Assembly: GCF_021044775.1 (NCBI RefSeq)
Contig: NZ_JAJNOQ010000012.1
Coordinates: forward strand, 5,338-69,337
Origin: Paraeggerthella hominis
GTDB taxonomy: Bacteria > Actinomycetota > Coriobacteriia > Coriobacteriales > Eggerthellaceae
Direction: 5' to 3'
Length of the DNA stretch: 64,000 nucleotides
Part shown: positions 61,901 through 64,000 of the stretch, piece after piece
Layout of the letters: the number at the start of each line of letters is the position of its first letter
Numbering within the stretch: the stretch's first letter is position 1
Position numbers and translations under genes: made by a program
Notes under the pieces: generated by a model
Database searches by the model: none
Seen by the model: only the letters and a program-made list of their open reading frames with translations
What the model was told of the DNA's origin: nothing

Positions 61901-62930
61901 GCCCGAGAGGTTAGGAAAAATAAAGAGTAAGTACTTTCAAAGCATACGTAACTTTACGAATCAGTTTGTAGGGGTCCTCGTTAAGGATGAGCAAAAACAA
62001 AGATTGGCTATGGTTAACCTTACGACAGCCCAAAGTACTCTTGTGACAATGCAGAATTACTTTGCAGAAATCGCAATTGATTTTGGCTTCCAGGAAAGAC
62101 AGTTAGCTCTTTGTGTTATGGAAACACAAAGCATAGAGCGACTAATAATGTGCTGTAGCTACTACCAGGCACATTCGCCAAATAAGTATTTTAATAAATA
62201 TCAAATTAGGAATTGGTATGACGGGCATTGTCGGGATGAGAGAAAGATAGCAGAAGACGGATTGTCGAAATTAGAATCCAAGTATTCGATTCATTTTCCT
62301 GATCAAATTTACACCACTGACATGTTGAGCTATTATCCCATCATAGTTGGTGATTTTGATATGACATCGGAAGACAATTTAACCGAATGTCTTCTGGGCT
62401 GTATCGCATTTTCGGATGCTCCCTTTGATTACCTAGTCATTTTATCTGCAAACGAGTCCGAAGAAATAAACCCTATTGCTTTACAGTTCCCTCGACGGAT
62501 GTTCGTTGACATCAAGAAGGCAATCGAATCAGGGAATCATTCATTGCTTGATGAACTGATGCCTCCATTTCCTGTGGACGTGACAGCGCAAATGCTCGAC
62601 TGCTTTATTGAAAAATATGATTTGCCTGAAAAAAACTCCATCGATGTCGATCAACTTCCCATAGGAGATGTTGCAGAAGAACTATGGACATATTCTAAAT
62701 CTGTGGAGTTGTTGACGGAGCCGGAAGATGCCTTCTATCTTGCAGCTGAAACACAGGGTATTCAGACCAACATCGCGGGAATGCTTCGTTTATTGAAGAG
62801 CAAGCTTCCATCCGAAGATGTCGATTGGTTAATGGAAATTTGTAATGGTGTATTCTCTGGCAAAAAATTTGATGACATTATATTTAACAATGTTATTGAG
62901 CATTTCGTACAGAAGAAGATTGAGCAGTAA
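58983..62930 (+). CDS. Avs-like STAND NTPase with N-terminal Cap4/DUF4297 nuclease
   Basis: 1315 residues, strongly AT-rich (codons such as AAA, ATT, TTT) against GC-rich neighbours, hence acquired. Residues 28-110 match the Cap4/DUF4297 nuclease: GGQIALKGYSYQFLYSCYL, then EGIEDID (acidic residues 63-66) and THIQLKY (Q-x-K, 81-83). Residues about 280-560 form a P-loop STAND NTPase: VIKASSGQGKTTLALQTA (Lys310), KILILIDNLDNH (Walker B Asp361) and LLITSREIDW. The C-terminal 750 residues are helical and unrecognised, the usual place of the target sensor. This order is that of Avs antiphage proteins, where viral protein binding triggers tetramerisation and DNA cleavage. ATG with AAAGG eight bases upstream; GTG 58974 is the alternative. 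Single-gene unit. Confidence 0.83.
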   Translation: MGKGTKKKSKKVAAPKANIQELSISRDGGQIALKGYSYQFLYSCYLILSSSSPGISFQLEGIEDIDCIKQKNDSSDVTHIQLKYSVNKQDASFLHDVLKNFLEAYLLDQNRFFKLVYDFPVAKGNLSKIFASDLDEKSRIYWTDAILNIKQNNPSWNWSAYDFDKFISHLSFEKIEKSILAAEIEKALIGTYEINTDNVSLFANGIKILCFEKMEQRAYVTKAELDSQIQSVKIDISKGPQNPAHSWIRKLDYSKPSLDEGRSFYEGKKATPVDIASGLPIKRPSLEKDVINSICENTVTVIKASSGQGKTTLALQTAYILQDEYVPYQLLWCDEIKEIGNIVQYFKARIQLGEKILILIDNLDNHLSKWNYLVQLLQSELHCHYKLLITSREIDWYNYSGDLSNIQSLKVIKPALEEKEAIEIFNLFREAKQLHPSMTSWQRAWNKIAERRLLIEYVYLLTHGEMLSERIASQISEIGQSSSGKAKCEILRKVCFADLCGVRLSVADLYASQSEDSGSDFGELLKSMESEFLVHVNAERGYIEGLHPIRSKHVVDRLHEFLSVDNTAISVIKITGKADLPVMFSHLPEFNLNNDEFFRNIVEVLWDKDDLSNYILAIQGLFSGSVMQYYLSNQSAFDDANAHGGLFVISTEMCPFAAFTEFGVSIDTLDKMQEVLPDNKNVEYLCELRDRIPACNLQKTLVHAFCNCLYRKLLPLSFAEIKDIASYASISEWIYNINSEFNLSASISLDDIWIEPEKLTLECISTLMYISYCGNKDVYMEFVGRNLKHILTYLKQQTKSHKIFIDSGKNAIHVEYILQLRNIKTGNEQSVSRLKYVCRTLPIFDLYCADALKPTLSLLSAYTVPEDAHKEMPIRNIVIMFHQNLTSLWNKTIMSNYEFDTVTEWLNYWFDVREHICLLADKCCACVYKLLGEKPLGSLAGEVDQLREEFALITTGEKRYPKEDRPFEEKATVPERLGKIKSKYFQSIRNFTNQFVGVLVKDEQKQRLAMVNLTTAQSTLVTMQNYFAEIAIDFGFQERQLALCVMETQSIERLIMCCSYYQAHSPNKYFNKYQIRNWYDGHCRDERKIAEDGLSKLESKYSIHFPDQIYTTDMLSYYPIIVGDFDMTSEDNLTECLLGCIAFSDAPFDYLVILSANESEEINPIALQFPRRMFVDIKKAIESGNHSLLDELMPPFPVDVTAQMLDCFIEKYDLPEKNSIDVDQLPIGDVAEELWTYSKSVELLTEPEDAFYLAAETQGIQTNIAGMLRLLKSKLPSEDVDWLMEICNGVFSGKKFDDIIFNNVIEHFVQKKIEQ

Positions 62931-63006
62931 AACCTTCGTCTCTTGATTGATTTAGCGGACGCTGTCTGCTGAATCGAAGGAAAAGAATGTTGATAGCATA
63001 GCTATT

Positions 63007-63035
63007 GAAAATGCCAGACTATGACTGGCATTTTC
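63007..63035. terminator. Bidirectional terminator between Avs-like gene and recombinase
   Basis: GAAAATGCCAG / CTGGCATTTTC, 11 bp with a 7-base loop; T-rich on the 3' side for both strands. Confidence 0.9.
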
Positions 63036-63038
63036 CAA

Positions 63039-63779
63039 CTAAAATTGTATAAATAAGTACAATACGCAAAAACAGAAATACATTTTTGTCGTGTGCTTGA
63101 CATACGTATGCCGAAGAAGATGCACCGACGTTTTGCTTACTCCGCGCGCCAGGTTGTAGTTGTGAATGGCGTGATAGAGTCCGTTCGGATTGAGCTTCTT
63201 CTCTGTGTAAGTGCTGAAGAACACGTACCCTTCCTCTGTCGCGGGGCTTATGCTCTGCCACGTCATGAGGTCGAGCATGGCATCGGTAGGGACGGGCACG
63301 TAGTATTGCTCGTTGGTCTTGGTGTGCCGGAGGATGCAAACATGCTTTTCCAGATCGATATCGCACCATTTCACGTTAACGGCGGTTGAGAGTCTCACGC
63401 CGGTTCGAACGATGAAGCTGATAGCCGCCCACGTTCTCCATTCGGTCAAATCGTCGGTCTTGGGCTGCATGAGCAACACGTCCAATTCGGCTTGGCTGTA
63501 GGGCGTTTTCAGAGTCATATCCGCTTTGGGGAGGCTGATCTTGAAGGGCTTCACCCAGCCCCGCTCTTCGTCCATGCACCAATACAAAAACGTTCGAATG
63601 GACTTCACCTTCGTCTGAACCGACGTGTCCATGTTGCCGAGTTCGTTTCGGAGTATGCCCTCCCATGTTTCGACATGGAGCTTCCTGATGCTTCCGATGG
63701 CGAAAAAGAGGGGAGAAGCCGTTCTTTGTTTTGAGCTTGCGGGATTGTCGCCCATGCACCAGCTTACGAACTCCTGCAC
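63039..63779 (-). pseudogene. Tyrosine recombinase/integrase, truncated at the C-terminus
   Basis: 246 residues from GTG 63779. The core-binding domain (KVKSIRTFLYWCMDEERGW) and part of the catalytic domain are present: TGVRLSTAVNVKWCDIDLE (Arg I), RHTKTNEQYYVPVP (Lys) and VHLLRHTYVKH (H-x-x-R). It then runs into an AT-rich tail (TTKMYFCFCVLYLFIQF) and stops. The LGH-type motif and nucleophilic Tyr are missing, so it should be inactive. The same frame continues upstream to about 63884 with recombinase-like residues (FDQFLFSKRQQGC) but no ATG, GTG or TTG, so the true start is lost or non-standard (an ATC lies at 63869). Confidence 0.8.
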
Positions 63780-63897
63780 GTGGCAAACGTAGGTCTGTAT
63801 CGTTTTGGCTCGGCATCCTTGCTGTCTTTTTGAGAACAGGAACTGATCGAACGCCTGTTGACAGGTGATTTCGTTCGCTGTTGGTTATTACACCCGT

Positions 63898-63947
63898 ATC
63901 GGTACATCGTTCCAGACCATCGGTACGGCATTTCGCAGCATCGGCAC
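63898..63947. repeat. Three 21-bp spaced ATCGGTAC repeats
   Basis: ATCGGTAC at 63898 and 63919, ATCGGCAC at 63940: exact 21-bp period (two helical turns). In one plus-strand frame it encodes a heptad-like I-G-T-S/A-F repeat that continues to the window edge; either a DNA-binding array or part of a truncated gene. Confidence 0.7.
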
Positions 63948-64000
63948 AGTGATTCTGCCTAGCAGTGCACACCCACAAGATATTGATTTCAAGGGCCCGA

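Noticed and set aside
63376..63978. Minus-strand ORF of 200 codons overlapping the recombinase
   Set aside because: Low-complexity shadow frame of the recombinase gene, which has clear catalytic motifs.

Overview
This is a high-GC (about 65 percent) bacterial chromosome segment. The mix suggests an anaerobic member of the Coriobacteriia, most likely Eggerthellaceae (Eggerthella or Gordonibacter type). That is an inference from GC content, frequent GTG/TTG starts, the two-gene Fe-S assembly pair, and anaerobic-style flavoprotein and DHA-kinase genes. No database search was possible.

Layout. 1-1989: tail of an ABC exporter (ATPase plus permease). 1986-6318 (minus): peptidase E, an AlkZ-like winged-helix protein and a UvrA2-like ATPase in one coupled operon. 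6503-9610: a LexA box and dinB, a small DinB-associated protein, a GNAT enzyme and a pentapeptide-repeat protein. 9621-18093: P-type ATPase, DEAD-box helicase, GGDEF protein with adenosylhomocysteinase, a membrane glycosyltransferase and ComF. 18626-24495: orphan amino-acid-type binding lipoprotein, acyl-CoA dehydrogenase, larB with a short larC, and a minimal SUF system (smsC-smsB) with a palindrome over its promoter. 24731-31142: M16C peptidase, a TrpB2 gene behind a complete Trp-codon attenuator, and a FetAB-like exporter. 31169-36279: two membrane-anchored proteins of unknown role, a dhaL-dhaK-aldolase-VOC operon and a YbaN-like protein. 36721-37869: infC-rpmI-rplT, with an ATA start on infC. 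38136-45050: NifX-like protein, a giant flavoprotein fusion with its DUF1667 partner, a tandem-repeat intergenic region, a second DEAD-box helicase and an MGDG-synthase-like glycosyltransferase. 45203-57033: tRNA-Glu, EamA transporter, addB-addA, GT2, hybrid histidine kinase and GtrA. 57103-57180: tRNA-Arg.

From about 57180 to the end the character changes. There is a broken IS256-family transposase, a very AT-rich 3.9 kb gene, and a tyrosine recombinase that has lost its catalytic C-terminus. The AT-rich gene encodes a 1315-residue protein with an N-terminal Cap4/DUF4297-type nuclease domain, a STAND-type P-loop NTPase and a long C-terminal region. This matches the architecture of Avs-type antiphage sensors and is the most likely new biological system here. 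The second strong result is the trpL attenuator: a 34-codon leader peptide with three consecutive Trp codons, an antiterminator and a terminator directly upstream of trpB2.

DNA repair and genome defence are over-represented: UvrA2-like, AlkZ-like, SOS-controlled DinB, AddAB and the Avs-like protein.
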